A model generated the notes under the pieces. The model did not search any database. It was not told where the DNA came from and saw only the letters and a list, made by a program, of their open reading frames with translations. Position numbers and translations under genes: made by a program. Source: Microtetraspora malaysiensis (GTDB taxonomy: Bacteria; Actinomycetota; Actinomycetes; Streptosporangiales; Streptosporangiaceae). From it: a stretch of 64,000 nucleotides of DNA. The stretch covers positions 1-64,000 of the forward strand of contig NZ_BBYJ01000034.1 in assembly GCF_001528665.1 (NCBI RefSeq). Direction: 5' to 3'. Positions 28,502 to 38,381 of the stretch are shown piece by piece. Positions within the stretch are counted from its first letter, which is position 1, and every line of letters begins with the position of its first letter.

Positions 28502-29482
28502 ATGGCCATGACGGGTGTGGTGAAGGACGAGCTGAGCCGCCTTTCGGTGCTGAAGCCCTGCTGCCGTAAGGCCGAGGTCTCGACGCTGTTGCGGTTCGCG
28601 AGCGGTCTTCACCTGGTGGGCGGGCGGATCGTGATCGAGGCGGAGCTCGACACCAACGTCACCGCCCGCCGCCTGATCAGGGACATCGGCGAGGTGTTCG
28701 GCCACAAGGCCGAGGTGCTGGTGCTGGCCCCGGCGGGGCTGCGCAAGGGCTCGCGCTACGTCGTCCGGGTCTACCGCGACGGCGAGGCGCTGGCCCGGCA
28801 GACCGGCCTGATCGACAACCACGGTCGTCCGGTCCGCGGGCTGCCCCGCCAGGTGGTCTCGGGCGCGACGTGCGACGCGGAGGCGGCCTGGCGCGGCGCC
28901 TTCCTGGCGCACGGCTCGCTGACCGAGCCCGGACGGTCGATGTCGCTGGAGGTGACCTGCCCGGGACCCGAGGCGGCGCTGGCGCTGGTCGGCTCCGCGC
29001 GGCGGCTGAAGATCCACGCCAAGGCGCGCGAGGTGCGCGGCGTGGACCGGGTCGTGGTCCGCGACGGCGACGCGATCAGCGCCCTGCTCACCCGGCTCGG
29101 CGCGCACGACAGCGTGCTGGCCTGGGAGGAACGGCGGATGCGCCGCGAGGTCCGGGCCACGGCGAACCGGCTGGCCAACTTCGACGACGCCAACCTCCGC
29201 CGGTCGGCCAGGGCCGCCGTCGCGGCGGGCGCCCGGGTCCAGCGGGCGCTGGAGATCCTCGGTGACGACGCGCCCGAGCACCTGGTGATCGCCGGGCGGC
29301 TCCGGGTCGAGCACAAGCAGGCGTCGCTGGAGGAACTCGGCCAGATCGCCGACCCGCCGCTGACCAAGGACGCCATCGCGGGGCGGATCAGGCGGCTGCT
29401 CGCGATGGCCGACAAACGCGCCCAGGATCTGGGTGTCGCCAACACCGAGGCCAACCTCACGGCCGAGATGCTTGCCCCCTGA
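28502..29482 (+). CDS. whiA: Sporulation regulator WhiA
   Basis: The product is 326 residues. The N-terminal LAGLIDADG-like fold carries [20 protein letters not shown] and [23 protein letters not shown]; the C-terminal helix-turn-helix is [36 protein letters not shown]. In Streptomyces WhiA works with WhiB to start sporulation septation. The ATG at 28502 ([14 protein letters not shown]) matches the usual WhiA N-terminus, and GGGGGAGG lies about ten bases upstream. A 13-bp terminator follows. Confidence 0.96.
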   Translation: MAMTGVVKDELSRLSVLKPCCRKAEVSTLLRFASGLHLVGGRIVIEAELDTNVTARRLIRDIGEVFGHKAEVLVLAPAGLRKGSRYVVRVYRDGEALARQTGLIDNHGRPVRGLPRQVVSGATCDAEAAWRGAFLAHGSLTEPGRSMSLEVTCPGPEAALALVGSARRLKIHAKAREVRGVDRVVVRDGDAISALLTRLGAHDSVLAWEERRMRREVRATANRLANFDDANLRRSARAAVAAGARVQRALEILGDDAPEHLVIAGRLRVEHKQASLEELGQIADPPLTKDAIAGRIRRLLAMADKRAQDLGVANTEANLTAEMLAP

Positions 29483-29509
29483 CCTCGGCCTTTTCCTCTC
29501 GCTTCCATG

Positions 29510-29542
29510 GCGGCCGGTTTGCGTGTGCAAACCGGCCGCTTT
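29510..29542 (+). terminator. Intrinsic terminator after whiA
   Basis: A perfect 13-bp stem (29510-29522 with 29527-29539), GTGT loop, followed by TTT. It ends the uvrC-rapZ-yvcK-whiA unit. Confidence 0.9.
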
Positions 29543-29600
29543 GCCGCGCGCACGCCTTGCTGACGCCCGCTTTGCCGGTTCCGATCAGCGGTGGGGCCGC

Positions 29601-29616
29601 GTTGGTCTAAACCAAT
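29601..29616. promoter_or_regulatory. DasR/NagR-like operator candidate upstream of gap
   Basis: GTTGGTCTAAACCAAT is an inverted repeat, TTGGT-N4-ACCAA. The core TGGTCTAAACCA differs by one base from the DasR-responsive element core TGGTCTAGACCA. It lies about 85-100 bases before the gap start, next to a possible -10 (TAAGGT, 29626-29631). Confidence 0.5.
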
Positions 29617-29642
29617 TTGAGTCGGATAAGGTCTGTGACTGA

Positions 29643-30706
<1,064 letters not shown>

Positions 30707-30707
<1 letters not shown>

Positions 30708-31897
30708 TGCGGACCATCGACTCGCTCGACGTGAAGGGCCGGCGCGTGCTCGTGCGCGCCGACCTCAACGTCCCTCTCGACGGGGAGACGATCACCGACG
30801 ACGGGCGGATCCGGGCCTCGGTGCCGACGATCAGGAAGCTGCTCGACAGCGGCGCCAAGGTGATCGTCTGCGCCCACCTCGGCCGCCCCAAGGGATCGCC
30901 CACCCCGAAGTACTCCCTCGCGCCGGTCGCGCGCCGGCTGTCGGAGCTGCTCGGCGAGCACGTCGCGTTCGCCACCGACGTGGTCGGCGAGTCCGCGCAG
31001 GCCACGGTGGCCGCGCTGCAGGACGGCCAGGTGGCGCTCCTGGAGAACCTGCGCTTCGAGCCGGGTGAGGAGTCCAAGGACGACGAGGTCCTCGGCGCGT
31101 TCGCCGACCGGCTGGCCGCCCTGGCCGAGCTGTACGTCGGCGACGGCTTCGGCGCCGTGCACCGCAAGCACGCCAGCGTCTACGACGTGCCCAAGCGGCT
31201 CCCGCACGCGGCCGGCGGCCTGATCGTGGCCGAGGTCGAGGTGCTCAAGCGGCTCACCGAGGACCCGGCCCGGCCGTACGTGGTGGTGCTCGGCGGCGCG
31301 AAGGTCTCCGACAAGCTGGGCGTCATCGCCAACCTGCTGTCCAAGGTCGACCGGCTTCTGATCGGCGGCGGTATGGCCTACACCTTCCTCGCGGCGCAGG
31401 GCCACGAGGTCGGCGGCTCGCTGCTGCAGGAGGACCAGCTCGACCAGGTGCGCGGCTTCCTGTCGGAGGCGAAGGATCGCGGCGTCGATCTGGTGCTCCC
31501 GGTGGACGTGCTGGCGGCGACGGAGTTCGCGCCGGACGCGCCGCACGAGGCGGTGGACGCGACCGAGATCCCGGCCGACCGGCAGGGGCTCGACATCGGC
31601 CCGCGTACCCGCGAGCTGTTCGCCGCCAAGCTGGCCGACGCGCGGACCGTCTTCTGGAACGGCCCGATGGGCGTGTTCGAGTTCGACGCGTTCGCGGGCG
31701 GGACCCGGGCCGTGGCCGAGGCGCTGATCGCCTCCGGCGCGTTCACCGTGGTCGGCGGCGGCGACTCCGCGGCGGCCGTGCGCCGCCTGGGGCTGCCGGA
31801 GGACGGCTTCTCGCACATTTCCACCGGTGGCGGGGCGAGCCTCGAATACCTCGAGGGCAAGACCCTGCCCGGACTCGCAGCTCTGGAGGACTCGTGA
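30707..31897 (+). CDS. pgk: Phosphoglycerate kinase
   Basis: The product is 396 residues, normal length. Signature [11 protein letters not shown] near the N-terminus binds 3-phosphoglycerate; [24 protein letters not shown] and the C-terminal [15 protein letters not shown] with [13 protein letters not shown] form the nucleotide side. It makes ATP from 1,3-bisphosphoglycerate, the product of gap. It overlaps gap at its start and tpiA (GTGA) at its end. Confidence 0.97.
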
Positions 31898-32676
31898 GCC
31901 GCAAGCCGCTCATCGCCGGCAACTGGAAGATGAACCTCAACCACCTCGAGGCCATCAACCTGGTGCAGAAGCTGGCGTTCTCGCTCACCGCCAAGGACTT
32001 CGACGCCGTCGACGTCGCGGTCCTCCCGCCGTTCACCGACCTGCGCAGCGTGCAGACCCTGGTGGACGGGGACAAGCTCCAGATCACGTACGGCGGGCAG
32101 GACCTGTCCCGGCACGACGCGGGGGCCTACACCGGGGAGATCTCCGGCGCCATGCTGGCCAAGCTCGGCTGCACCTACGTGCTGGTCGGCCACTCGGAGC
32201 GGCGGCAGTACCACGCCGAGGACGACGCCGTGTGCAACGCCAAGGTGAAGGCGGCCTACCGGCACGGGATCACGCCGATCCTCTGCGTCGGTGAGGGCCT
32301 GCCGGTCCGCAAGGCCGGCGAGCAGGTGCCGCACACCCTGGCCCAGCTCGACGGCGCTCTCGACGGGATCTCCGCCGAGCAGGCGAAGTCCCTGGTCGTG
32401 GCGTACGAGCCGGTCTGGGCGATCGGGACCGGCGAGGTCGCCACCCCGGAGGACGCGCAGGAGGTCTGCGGGGCGATCCGGACACGACTCGCCGAGCTCT
32501 ACGACGGCGAGGTGGCCGCGGCCGTCCGTATCCTTTACGGAGGATCGGTCAAGTCCGACAACATCGCCGGGATCATGGCGCAGCCCGACGTGGACGGTGC
32601 CCTCGTCGGAGGGGCCAGCCTCGACCCGGGCGGGTTCGTGAAGATTTCCCGTTTTGGCGAGATGTCGGCGGGCTGA
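31894..32676 (+). CDS. tpiA: Triosephosphate isomerase
   Basis: The product is 260 residues. Catalytic residues are Lys in NWKMN (about residue 12), His in VLVGHSERR, and Glu in [13 protein letters not shown]; the phosphate loop [11 protein letters not shown] and the [10 protein letters not shown] end are intact. It interconverts DHAP and GAP. GTG start overlaps the pgk stop. The gap-pgk-tpiA order is the standard actinobacterial glycolytic operon; secG follows behind its own promoter-like sequence. Confidence 0.97.
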   Translation: MSRKPLIAGNWKMNLNHLEAINLVQKLAFSLTAKDFDAVDVAVLPPFTDLRSVQTLVDGDKLQITYGGQDLSRHDAGAYTGEISGAMLAKLGCTYVLVGHSERRQYHAEDDAVCNAKVKAAYRHGITPILCVGEGLPVRKAGEQVPHTLAQLDGALDGISAEQAKSLVVAYEPVWAIGTGEVATPEDAQEVCGAIRTRLAELYDGEVAAAVRILYGGSVKSDNIAGIMAQPDVDGALVGGASLDPGGFVKISRFGEMSAG

Positions 32677-32695
32677 GCCGTTCGGGGGGTGCGAC

Positions 32696-32723
32696 TTGAC
32701 AACAAGCCGTACCCTCATAAGGC
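32696..32723 (+). promoter_or_regulatory. Candidate promoter of secG
   Basis: A full consensus TTGACA at 32696-32701 is followed after 16 bp by TAAGGC (32718-32723). The -10 match is only partial, but a perfect TTGACA is rare in such GC-rich intergenic DNA. Confidence 0.5.
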
Positions 32724-32785
32724 AAGATTGAATCGTCACACCGCTGGTGTCGCGCACCCGCGCGAGTCATAGGAACAGGTCAACG

Positions 32786-33016
32786 GTGATTATCGGAATC
32801 TCCATCGCCCTCATTCTGTCGAGCGCCCTGATGGTGCTGCTCGTGCTGCTGCACAAGGGCAAGGGTGGTGGTCTCACGGACATGTTCGGCGGCGGGTTCT
32901 CGTCGTCGTTCGGCGGGTCGGCGGTGGTCGAGCGTAACCTCGACCGCCTCACGATCATCACAGGCGTGGTGTGGTTCGTCTGCATCATCGCGCTGGGCCT
33001 GCTGCTCAAGCCGTAA
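32786..33016 (+). CDS. secG: Preprotein translocase subunit SecG
   Basis: The product is 76 residues with two transmembrane helices (IGISIALILSSALMVLLVLLH and LTIITGVVWFVCIIALGLLL) joined by the conserved KGKGGGLTDMFGGGFSSSFGGSAVVERNLDR loop. That is the SecG pattern; it supports SecYE during protein export. GTG start at 32786 with an AGGAACAGG stretch upstream. It lies between tpiA and rbpA, as in other actinomycetes. Confidence 0.93.
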   Translation: MIIGISIALILSSALMVLLVLLHKGKGGGLTDMFGGGFSSSFGGSAVVERNLDRLTIITGVVWFVCIIALGLLLKP

Positions 33017-33142
33017 CGGCCGTAACGCCAAAATCGGTCAGGCTGTAAAAAATAGGGCAGAAACGGCTCATCTGCGGCGACACGTGACATAGATTCATCT
33101 TTCCCCCGTGTCCCGCGGGGCGTGAGAGCGAGGAGTTCATTC

Positions 33143-33490
33143 GTGGGTAGTGGCAACGCGATCCGTGGCAGCCGAGTCGGTGCGGGCCCCATGGGGGAGG
33201 CCGAACGCGGCGAGGCGGCCCCCCGAGTGCGGGTCTCGTTCTGGTGCGCGAACATGCACGAGACGCGTCCCAGCTTCGCCAGCGACGCGGCCGTCCCTGA
33301 GCACTGGGACTGCCCCCGGTGCGGACTGCCGGCCGGTCAGGACGAGGCGAACCCGCCCGCTCCGCCGCGAAACGAGCCGTACAAGACGCATCTCGCGTAC
33401 GTGAAGGAGCGGCGCAGCGACAAGGACGGCGCGCAGATCCTGGCCGAGGCCCTGGAGCGGCTGCGGTCCTCGTCGCGTCCGATCTACTAG
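33143..33490 (+). CDS. rbpA: RNA polymerase-binding protein RbpA
   Basis: The product is 115 residues. The N-terminal basic tail GSGNAIRGSRVGAGPMGE, the core domain with FWCANMHETRPSFA and WDCPRCGLPAG, and the sigma-interaction helices at the C-terminus (YKTHLAYVKERRSDKDGAQILAEALERLR) match RbpA. It binds principal sigma factors and stabilises the open promoter complex. The GTG at 33143 has GAGGAG seven bases upstream. A possible -10 TAGATT lies at 33090-33095. The strong hairpin after the stop separates it from a convergent gene. Confidence 0.95.
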   Translation: MGSGNAIRGSRVGAGPMGEAERGEAAPRVRVSFWCANMHETRPSFASDAAVPEHWDCPRCGLPAGQDEANPPAPPRNEPYKTHLAYVKERRSDKDGAQILAEALERLRSSSRPIY

Positions 33491-33526
33491 ACCGGACAGA
33501 TCTCCAGGCCCGTCTCACGGCATCGC

Positions 33527-33559
33527 GAGGCCCCCGTTCCCCAGTGGAACGGGGGCCTC
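33527..33559. terminator. Bidirectional hairpin terminator after rbpA
   Basis: A perfect 14-bp stem (33527-33540 with 33546-33559) and a 5-base loop lie between rbpA and the convergent amidohydrolase gene. There is no T-run, but the stem is very stable. Confidence 0.75.
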
Positions 33560-33572
33560 GTCGTGTCCAGGG

Positions 33573-35189
33573 TCAGGCGGAGCCGTTGTCCGCGACGCAC
33601 TCGCCGTCAACGAAGGTCATCCGCACGCCGGTCGTCCAGATGTCCTTGGGGTCGAGGACGAAGGGGTCGCGGTCGAGCACCGCCAGGTCGGCGGGGCGGC
33701 CCTCCTCGATCACCCCGGCGGGCGAGCGGTTCAGCCAGGCCGACCCGGCGGTGTACGCCGTCAGCACGGTGCGCAGGTCGATGCTCTGGCCGGGTAGGAA
33801 CGGGGTCTGCGCGGTCGGGTAGGACGCGTGGACCGAACTGCCGGGTTCGGTCCGGTTGACCGCCACGTGGACCGCCTGCAGCGGGTCGGCGGACGAGACC
33901 GGCCAGTCCGATCCGGCCGCCAGCCGGGTGCCGTGCCGTACGAGATCGGCGAAGGGGTACTGCCAGGTCGAGCGCTCCTCGCCCAGGTAGGGGAGGCACA
34001 GCTCGTCCATCTGGGCGTGGTGCGTGGCCCACAGCGCCTGCAGGTTCGCGGTGACGCCGAGGGCGGCGAAGCGCGGCACGTCCTGCGGCGTGACGATCTG
34101 CAGGTGGGCGATGTGGTGGCGGTTCTGCGGGGACGTGCCGGTGAGCGCGTCCAGCGCCTCCCGCACGGCGCGCTCGCCGATGGCGTGGAAGTGCACCTGG
34201 AACCCGTGGGAGTCGAGCTCCTTGACGTACCCCTTGAGGAGCTCCGGGTCCACGTACGACAGCCCGGTGCCGCCGCAGCGGCAGTAGGGCTCGATGACGG
34301 CGGCGGTGAAGTTCTCCGCGATGCCGTCCTGCATGATCTTGATCGAGGTGGCGCGGAAGCGGTCCAGGCCCTCGGCGCGGGCGCGCCGCTCCAGCAGCTC
34401 GGGGATCTGCTCGGCCCCACGGGAGCGGTCCCACCACAGGGCACCCACCACGCGAGCCTTGAGACGGCCGCTGGAGGCCGCGGAGAGGTACGCGGGGAGC
34501 TGGTCGTCCGAGCCCGCGTAGGAGCCCACGATGGCGTCCTGCCATCCCGTGATGCCGAGCGAGAACAGGTACTGCTGCGCCTCAAGCAGGGCCGCCTCGA
34601 TGTCGGCGGCGGTCGGGCGCGGCGTGAGCAGGCCGACGAGGTCCATCGCCCCCTCGTGCAGCACGCCGCTCGGGGTGCCGTCGGGGTCGCGCTCGATCCG
34701 TCCGTCGGCCGGGTCGGGCGTGTCCTTGGTGATCCCGGCCAGTTCGAGGGCGCGCGTGTTGACCCACGCCGCGTGGTGGTCGCGCTGGATCAGGTACGCG
34801 GGCCGGTCGAGGAAGTCGAGCTGGGTGCGGTGGGGGAGCCCGCCGGGGAAGGCCGCCATGTCCCAGCCGCCGCCGCTGATCCACGTCTTCTCGGGGTGCG
34901 CGGCGGCGAACGACGCGACATGCGCCAGATAGTCGTCGAGGCCGTAGATCTCGGCCAGGTCGCAGGCGGCCCGCTCCAGTCCCGCCTGCACGGGATGGAT
35001 GTGGGCGTCGACGAAGCCAGGCGTCAGCAGCCCGCCGCGCAGGTCCACCGGCTCGGCGCCGGGCGAGAGCCGTACCAGGTCGGACTCGGCGCCGACGGCG
35101 GCGATGACGCCGTCGCGCACGAGCAGCGCCTCGGCGAATCCGCCCGGGGTGAGGACCCGGCCGCCGCGAAACAGGATGGAGGAGCTCAC
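33573..35189 (-). CDS. YtcJ-like amidohydrolase
   Basis: The product is 538 residues with an amidohydrolase-superfamily TIM barrel. Metal ligands are visible: VDAHIHP (HxH), the QVHFHAIGERAVREAL His, the HHIAHLQIV His and the final LAAGSDWPVSS Asp. The short beta-sandwich parts (LFRGGRVLTPGG and the C-terminal DLAVLDRDPFV) are typical. The family hydrolyses N-acyl or cyclic amide bonds; the substrate here is unknown. The GTG start is 107 bases after the oxidoreductase gene on the same strand, so the two may form an operon for a nitrogen compound. Confidence 0.87.
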   Translation of the reverse strand: MSSSILFRGGRVLTPGGFAEALLVRDGVIAAVGAESDLVRLSPGAEPVDLRGGLLTPGFVDAHIHPVQAGLERAACDLAEIYGLDDYLAHVASFAAAHPEKTWISGGGWDMAAFPGGLPHRTQLDFLDRPAYLIQRDHHAAWVNTRALELAGITKDTPDPADGRIERDPDGTPSGVLHEGAMDLVGLLTPRPTAADIEAALLEAQQYLFSLGITGWQDAIVGSYAGSDDQLPAYLSAASSGRLKARVVGALWWDRSRGAEQIPELLERRARAEGLDRFRATSIKIMQDGIAENFTAAVIEPYCRCGGTGLSYVDPELLKGYVKELDSHGFQVHFHAIGERAVREALDALTGTSPQNRHHIAHLQIVTPQDVPRFAALGVTANLQALWATHHAQMDELCLPYLGEERSTWQYPFADLVRHGTRLAAGSDWPVSSADPLQAVHVAVNRTEPGSSVHASYPTAQTPFLPGQSIDLRTVLTAYTAGSAWLNRSPAGVIEEGRPADLAVLDRDPFVLDPKDIWTTGVRMTFVDGECVADNGSA

Positions 35190-35296
35190 GATCGCCCTCT
35201 TTCTTGATGTGCTCGTGGTCGTTCCACGTCACCCGCGCCGACGTGGTGGCGAAACGGTATCCGCGCGCCCGGAGTGCCCGGGCCGCGCGGGAGAGG

Positions 35297-36694
35297 TCAG
35301 TGACCGGTGATCATGTCGGCGACGCGGGCCAGCACGGAGGTCTTGCGCATGCCCTTGGCCTCGCGGGCGTCGGCGACGCGGTACAGGCGGTACATCGAGT
35401 GGACCCCGAGCCAGCGCAGCGGCTCCGGCTCCCACGCGCGGACGCGGCGGTCCACCCAGGGCAGGCCGGTCAGCGGAGTCTCCCGCCCGAGCACCAGGTC
35501 GCGCAGCGTCCGCCCGGCCAGGTTGGTCGTGGTCACGCCGTGCCCGGTGTATCCGCCCGCCCAGCCGAGCCCCGTCGCGCGGTCCAGGCCCACGGTCGCG
35601 CACCAGTCGCGCGGCACGCCGAGGACGCCCGACCAGGCGTGCGCCACCCGCGAGGACGCCGCGGCGGGGAAGAACGACGTCAGCAGGCCCCACAGAGCGT
35701 CCACGGTCCAGTCGTGGGTGTGCCCGCGGTCGTCCACGCGCGAGCCGTAGAGGTAGGGGCGGCCGCGCCCGCCGAACGCGATGCGGTCGTCCGCGGTGCG
35801 CTGCGCGTACATGTAGTAGTGCGCCATGTCCCCGAGCAGTTCGCGGCCCTCCCAACCGATCGTCTCCCATACCTCGGGCGGCAGCGGCTCGGTGACGATC
35901 AGCGAGCTGTTCATCGGGAGCCAGTCGCGGTGGTGGCCCGGGACCGTGGCGGTGAACCCCTCCGTGCAGCGCAGCACGTGCGCCGCCCGCACGGCGCCGT
36001 ACGGCGTGACCGCGCGGCCCGGCTCGATCGCCGTCACCGGCGTGCCCTCGAAGAGGTCCACGCCCAGGGCGCGTACGGCGTCCGCGAGCCCCCGGGCGAG
36101 CTTGGCGGGCTGGATCCTGGCGCAGTGCGGGCTCCAGGTGGCGGCGACCGCCCCGGACACGCGCAGCCGCTCGTCCCTCTCGGCGGGGGAGAGCGGGCGG
36201 ACGTCCTCCTCGGTCCAGCCCCACGCGCGCTGCCCGGCGATCTCGGCGCGCAGCCGGGCCTCCTGGGCCGGGCCCCGCGCGACGTTGAACAGTCCTCCCT
36301 TGACGATGTCCGCGTCGATGCCCTCGGCGGCGCAGACCGCGATGACCTCGTCGACCGCGGCGAACATCTCCCGCTGCAACCGCTGGGTGGCCTCCCGCCC
36401 GTGGGTCTTGGCGTACCGTTCCGGCGAGCCCGCGAGCGCCCCCGTCAGCCAGCCGCCGTTGCGTCCGGACGCGCCGAACCCGGCGAACTCCTTCTCCAGG
36501 ACCGCCACCCGCAGCGAGGGGTCGGCCTTCTTCAGGTAGTAGGCGGTCCACAGGCCGGTGTAGCCGCCGCCGACGATCGCGACGTCCGCCTCCCGGTCGC
36601 CGTCGAGCCGGTCGCCGGGGGCGGGGATACCCAGGGATCGGAACCAGAAGGACACATCGCCGTTGACGAAATCTGGGGACAGCGGAGCGCTCAT
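35297..36694 (-). CDS. FAD-dependent DAO-type oxidoreductase (gamma-glutamylputrescine oxidase-like)
   Basis: The product is 465 residues. The dinucleotide fold is DVAIVGGGYTGLWTAYYL with the downstream acidic strand VAVLEKEFAGFGASGRNGGW, where GASGRNGG is characteristic of PuuB/YurR-like amine oxidases. The C-terminal YTGHGVTTTNLAGRTLRDL closes the FAD site. A Trp-rich N-terminus (FWFRSLGIPAPGDRL) also fits. It probably oxidises an amine or amino-acid derivative with oxygen. The ATG at 36694 with AGCAGGA upstream is preferred; the longer frame (to 36820) reads as non-coding. It diverges from the ACT-GNAT gene. Confidence 0.85.
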   Translation of the reverse strand: MSAPLSPDFVNGDVSFWFRSLGIPAPGDRLDGDREADVAIVGGGYTGLWTAYYLKKADPSLRVAVLEKEFAGFGASGRNGGWLTGALAGSPERYAKTHGREATQRLQREMFAAVDEVIAVCAAEGIDADIVKGGLFNVARGPAQEARLRAEIAGQRAWGWTEEDVRPLSPAERDERLRVSGAVAATWSPHCARIQPAKLARGLADAVRALGVDLFEGTPVTAIEPGRAVTPYGAVRAAHVLRCTEGFTATVPGHHRDWLPMNSSLIVTEPLPPEVWETIGWEGRELLGDMAHYYMYAQRTADDRIAFGGRGRPYLYGSRVDDRGHTHDWTVDALWGLLTSFFPAAASSRVAHAWSGVLGVPRDWCATVGLDRATGLGWAGGYTGHGVTTTNLAGRTLRDLVLGRETPLTGLPWVDRRVRAWEPEPLRWLGVHSMYRLYRVADAREAKGMRKTSVLARVADMITGH

Positions 36695-36885
36695 GAGGCA
36701 TATCCTGCTATATCCGTACCAGTTGGAGAACCTCGCTGCGGAAGTCGTTGCGAAACGTCGGCTGGCATGCCGATAACGTCGCCAGTGGCAGGATTTTCCA
36801 GGGCGAAACGGTCGGCACACCTTCGTGTAGCAATCGCGTAACAGATCTACGACAGGATTGCCTCATCACGGAGGGAGCGGTATCG

Positions 36886-37917
36886 ATGGGGTTCTTGCGG
36901 ATCAGGACGACGGTGGACGAGCGACCCGGGCGGCTGGCCTCCCTGGCGGCGGCGCTGGCCGACAAGGGCGGGAACATCCTCGGCCTGTCCGTCCAGCCGG
37001 ACACGGACGGCACGGTGGACGAGTTCGTCGCCGAGATCCCCGCCTCCGCCGAGACCGTGCGCGCCGCCCTGGAGTCCGCCGGCGGGCGCCGCGTCCAGGT
37101 CGTCACCGCGACCGCCCACGACCTCACCGACGAGCCCACCCGCGCGCTGCTGCTCGCCGCCCGCCTGCGCTCCACGCCCTGGCGGCTCCCGGAGATCCTG
37201 CGCGAGCTGATGCGGGCCGACGACGCCCGCTGGGTCTACGGCGCGGACCTCTCCGACCTGCCCGACCCGACCCTGCTCACGGTGCCCGTGGCGCCGAAGC
37301 GCGCGATCCGGCTGCGCCGGGCGGGGCTGCCGTTCACCCTCACGGAGGCGGCCCGTGCCGCCGCGTTCGCCCGGCTCGCGCAGCCGCCCGCCGAGGCGCA
37401 GAGGTCCGAGCGGCCGGTACGGCTCGGCGACGGGGCCGAGGTCGTGATCAGGCCGCTGACCCCGCTCTACCGCGAGGCGGTCCGGGACCTGCACGAGCGC
37501 TGCTCGCCCGAGTCCCGCAGGTTCCGCTATTTCACGGCCATGCCCACGCTGCCGCCCCGGATGTTCGACCGGCTCTGCGACCGCGGCCGCGGCCACTCCC
37601 TCGTGGCCGGGTACGACGGCCAGGTGGTCGCCATGGCCAACCTGCAGTTCAGCCCGGAGCCCGGAACCGCCGAAATGGCCCTGCTGGTGGAGGACAGCTG
37701 GCAGGGACGCGGTCTCGGCCGGATCCTCGCCCAGATGCTCCTGGAGGCGGCGCGCGACCTCGGCCTCGCGGAGGTCAGGGCCTCGTTCCTCTCCGACAAC
37801 GCCCGGATGCGGGCGCTCCTGCTCTCCCTCGGCGCCACGCTCACCTACACCGAGGACCCCGGTGTGGTCGAGGCGCGGATGCCCGTGGGCGTGCTGGCGC
37901 CGGCGTCCCCGAGCTGA
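36886..37917 (+). CDS. ACT domain - GNAT acetyltransferase fusion
   Basis: The product is 343 residues. Residues 1-75 form an ACT-like ligand-binding domain (FLRIRTTVDERPGRLASLAAALADKGGNILGLSVQP), as in amino-acid-regulated enzymes. Residues about 200-335 form a GNAT domain: VVIRPLTPLYREAVRDLHERCS at the start, then MALLVEDSWQGRGLGRILAQMLLEAARDLG with the acetyl-CoA Q/RxxGxG/A loop. The middle links them without a known domain. This suggests an acetyltransferase tuned by a small ligand such as an amino acid; the acceptor (protein lysine or metabolite) is unknown. ATG at 36886 follows GGAGGGAG at nine bases. Confidence 0.88.
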   Translation: MGFLRIRTTVDERPGRLASLAAALADKGGNILGLSVQPDTDGTVDEFVAEIPASAETVRAALESAGGRRVQVVTATAHDLTDEPTRALLLAARLRSTPWRLPEILRELMRADDARWVYGADLSDLPDPTLLTVPVAPKRAIRLRRAGLPFTLTEAARAAAFARLAQPPAEAQRSERPVRLGDGAEVVIRPLTPLYREAVRDLHERCSPESRRFRYFTAMPTLPPRMFDRLCDRGRGHSLVAGYDGQVVAMANLQFSPEPGTAEMALLVEDSWQGRGLGRILAQMLLEAARDLGLAEVRASFLSDNARMRALLLSLGATLTYTEDPGVVEARMPVGVLAPASPS

Positions 37918-37960
37918 ACCGGGGCACGCCGAGAACACCTGGACCGTGGCGCGGTGGTCC

Positions 37961-38320
37961 CTACCGTCGCCTGCGCTGGCCGAGGGCGTAGGCGACGTTG
38001 ACCGCGACGATGCCGGTCCACACGATCACCAGCCCGGACAGGCCGGCGGAGTACGAGGCCGCGCCGGTGAGCGGGATGGCGATGCCGAGCGAGCCGAGGG
38101 CCAGGCCGAGGTGGCGTTTGCGCTCCTGCTGCTCCGCCCACGTGGAGTGGCGCGGGTCGGGAAGCCGGCTGTCGGCTTCCGCCTTGACCCGTTGCGCGAT
38201 GGTGGCCTCGATGCGGTCGAGGAAGGCCTCCGTCAGCGCGGATTCGTACTCGGGACCGAGCTCGCGGCGGGCTTCGACGGTCGCGCGCAGCTCGTCGCGC
38301 GGCAGAGGGGTGTCCGGCAT
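37961..38320 (-). CDS. Small membrane protein with two TM helices
   Basis: The product is 119 residues. Residues 1-65 are charged and helical (cytoplasmic; ELRATVEARRELGPEYESALTEAFLDRIEATIAQRV). Then come two membrane helices (HLGLALGSLGIAIPLTGAA and LSGLVIVWTGIVAVNVAYAL) and a basic RRRR tail. This is a common but uncharacterised actinobacterial type. It lies in the same orientation as the pentose-phosphate genes, 61 bases after pgl, and could be read through from them. Function unknown. Confidence 0.8.
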   Translation of the reverse strand: MPDTPLPRDELRATVEARRELGPEYESALTEAFLDRIEATIAQRVKAEADSRLPDPRHSTWAEQQERKRHLGLALGSLGIAIPLTGAASYSAGLSGLVIVWTGIVAVNVAYALGQRRRR

Positions 38321-38381
38321 AGGTCTAATCTGCCAGATTTCTCGTGATCACGCGCCTACCGGCCGTCGCGCTCGCCCGGGG

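Noticed and set aside
33017-33142. SigR-type promoter (GGAAT-N18-GTT) before rbpA
   Set aside because: I looked for it because rbpA is redox-regulated in Streptomyces, but the hexamers are not present; only a TAGATT -10 is seen.
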